From NCBI GenBank assembly GCA_003509065.1, contig DODG01000092.1:825-7704 (forward strand): DNA of 6,880 nt. The letters are read 5' to 3'. Under the pieces are notes generated by a model. That model saw only the letters and a program-made list of their open reading frames with translations. It was not told the origin of the DNA and did no database searches. Source of the DNA: Acidobacteriota bacterium. GTDB lineage: Bacteria; Acidobacteriota; Vicinamibacteria; Vicinamibacterales; UBA823. A program made the position numbers and the translations under genes. This document shows positions 6,305-6,880 of this stretch, piece by piece (within the stretch, counting starts at the first letter, position 1; each line of letters begins with the position of its first letter).

Positions 6305-6880
6305 TTATTTACCGTCTGTGTTTGTGAGTGCATCGGCCAACACCTGAATAGTATGGCGAACCTGCCGAGAAGCACCGTCCATAATCTGGTGCCGGCAAGA
6401 AGCTCCATTCGCGACCAGCAGTGTGTCTTCCGATGCCGCTCGCACAGCTGGGAGTAATACTCGGTCTGCAATGGTCATTGACAGGTCATAATGCTCCGCC
6501 TCGTAACCAAATGAACCAGCCATGCCACAACATCCAGAATCGATTTCAGTCACTTCGAGGTCTGGAATAAGCTTGAGGGTTGCATGAGTACCTGCCGTCG
6601 TCGCAATGGACTTCTGATGACAATGACCATGCAAAAGCGCACGTTGTGCGAGTGGTGCTAGTGGTAAAGATAGTCGTCCAGCGGTGGTCTCCTGCGCCAG
6701 GAATTCCTCGATCAGCAGCACTTTAGTCGACACAGTTCTGGCGTCTTGAGATTGCAGTAGTGGCGGATAGTCGTCTCGCATTGTCAAAAGACATGACGGC
6801 TCCAGCCCAACGATTGGATAACCCAGTTCAATATAAGGCATCAGCTGGGCGACCGTGTCTCGCGTGCGTGCAAGTGCTTC
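6305..6880 (-). CDS. FAD/Fe-S oxidoreductase, C-terminal CCG-domain part (N-terminus beyond window)
   Basis: This is the C-terminal 191 residues of a protein whose reading frame stays open to the right edge; the true start lies outside. The sequence shows a cysteine-rich CCG domain: VGLEPSCL (visible Cys30), HGHCHQKS (84-91), DSGCCGMAGSFGYEAEHYDLSM (Cys117/Cys118) and ANGASCRHQI (Cys162). This set, with the ending Arg-x-x-His-x-x-Gln-Val-Leu-Ala, is typical of large (about 950-1000 aa) fusions of an FAD-linked oxidase to a GlpC/GlcF-like Fe-S module, related to YdiJ and to D-lactate, glycolate and D-2-hydroxyacid dehydrogenases. Such enzymes oxidise a 2-hydroxyacid and pass electrons on through iron-sulfur clusters. 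The FAD domain itself is not visible, so a separate GlcF-type subunit remains possible. It is 106 nt upstream of the dioxygenase on the same strand. Confidence 0.88.
   Translation of the reverse strand, partial: EALARTRDTVAQLMPYIELGYPIVGLEPSCLLTMRDDYPPLLQSQDARTVSTKVLLIEEFLAQETTAGRLSLPLAPLAQRALLHGHCHQKSIATTAGTHATLKLIPDLEVTEIDSGCCGMAGSFGYEAEHYDLSMTIADRVLLPAVRAASEDTLLVANGASCRHQIMDGASRQVRHTIQVLADALTNTDGK

Noticed and set aside
6305..6841. Reading the oxidoreductase fragment as a complete 178-aa protein starting at 6841
   Set aside because: The frame stays open to the window edge. The CCG domain begins immediately after that ATG, which is an internal Met of a longer protein.

Overview
This window is a block of bacterial small-molecule catabolism genes. 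Seven protein-coding genes are visible, two of them cut by the window edges. No RNA genes, CRISPR arrays, insertion sequences or phage genes are visible. Base composition is moderate and looks even across the genes, so nothing suggests a recent insert. The families (amidase, metal-dependent amidohydrolase, PaaK-type CoA ligase, LigB-type extradiol dioxygenase, carboxymuconolactone-decarboxylase-like protein, FAD/Fe-S oxidoreductase, YeeE/YedE sulfur transporter) fit a free-living aerobic heterotroph that degrades aromatic or amide compounds. The sequence alone does not allow a confident taxonomic assignment.

Layout. Positions 1-770 (-) hold the N-terminal 256 residues of an amidase-signature enzyme. 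Positions 771-881 are a divergent control region with a perfect 11-bp inverted repeat; each arm carries a TATAAT box, one per direction. Positions 882-1970 (+) encode an ACMSD-like amidohydrolase. A PaaK-like acyl/aryl-CoA ligase follows 7 nt later at 1978-3321 (+). Positions 3414-4676 (-) encode a YeeE/YedE sulfur-compound permease, convergent with the ligase. Its upstream region, 4677-4927, has a good sigma70-type promoter overlapped by a 24-bp near-palindrome, then a leader of about 180 nt with a stem-loop. Farther right, all on the minus strand and read from right to left, are the C-terminal end of a large FAD/Fe-S oxidoreductase (6305-6880), a class III extradiol dioxygenase (5377-6198) and a small CMD-family protein (4928-5296).

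How the genes may work together (inference). The left half looks like one co-regulated divergent unit: the amidase would release a carboxylate, the ligase would activate a carboxylate to its CoA thioester, and the amidohydrolase would carry out a hydrolysis or non-oxidative decarboxylation. The right half looks like an oxidation and ring-cleavage unit: a flavin/Fe-S dehydrogenase, an extradiol dioxygenase and a CMD-like protein. The sulfur permease sits between the two with its own promoter and possible operator. It may be unrelated, or it may reflect a sulfur-containing substrate. The actual substrate cannot be read from the sequence.
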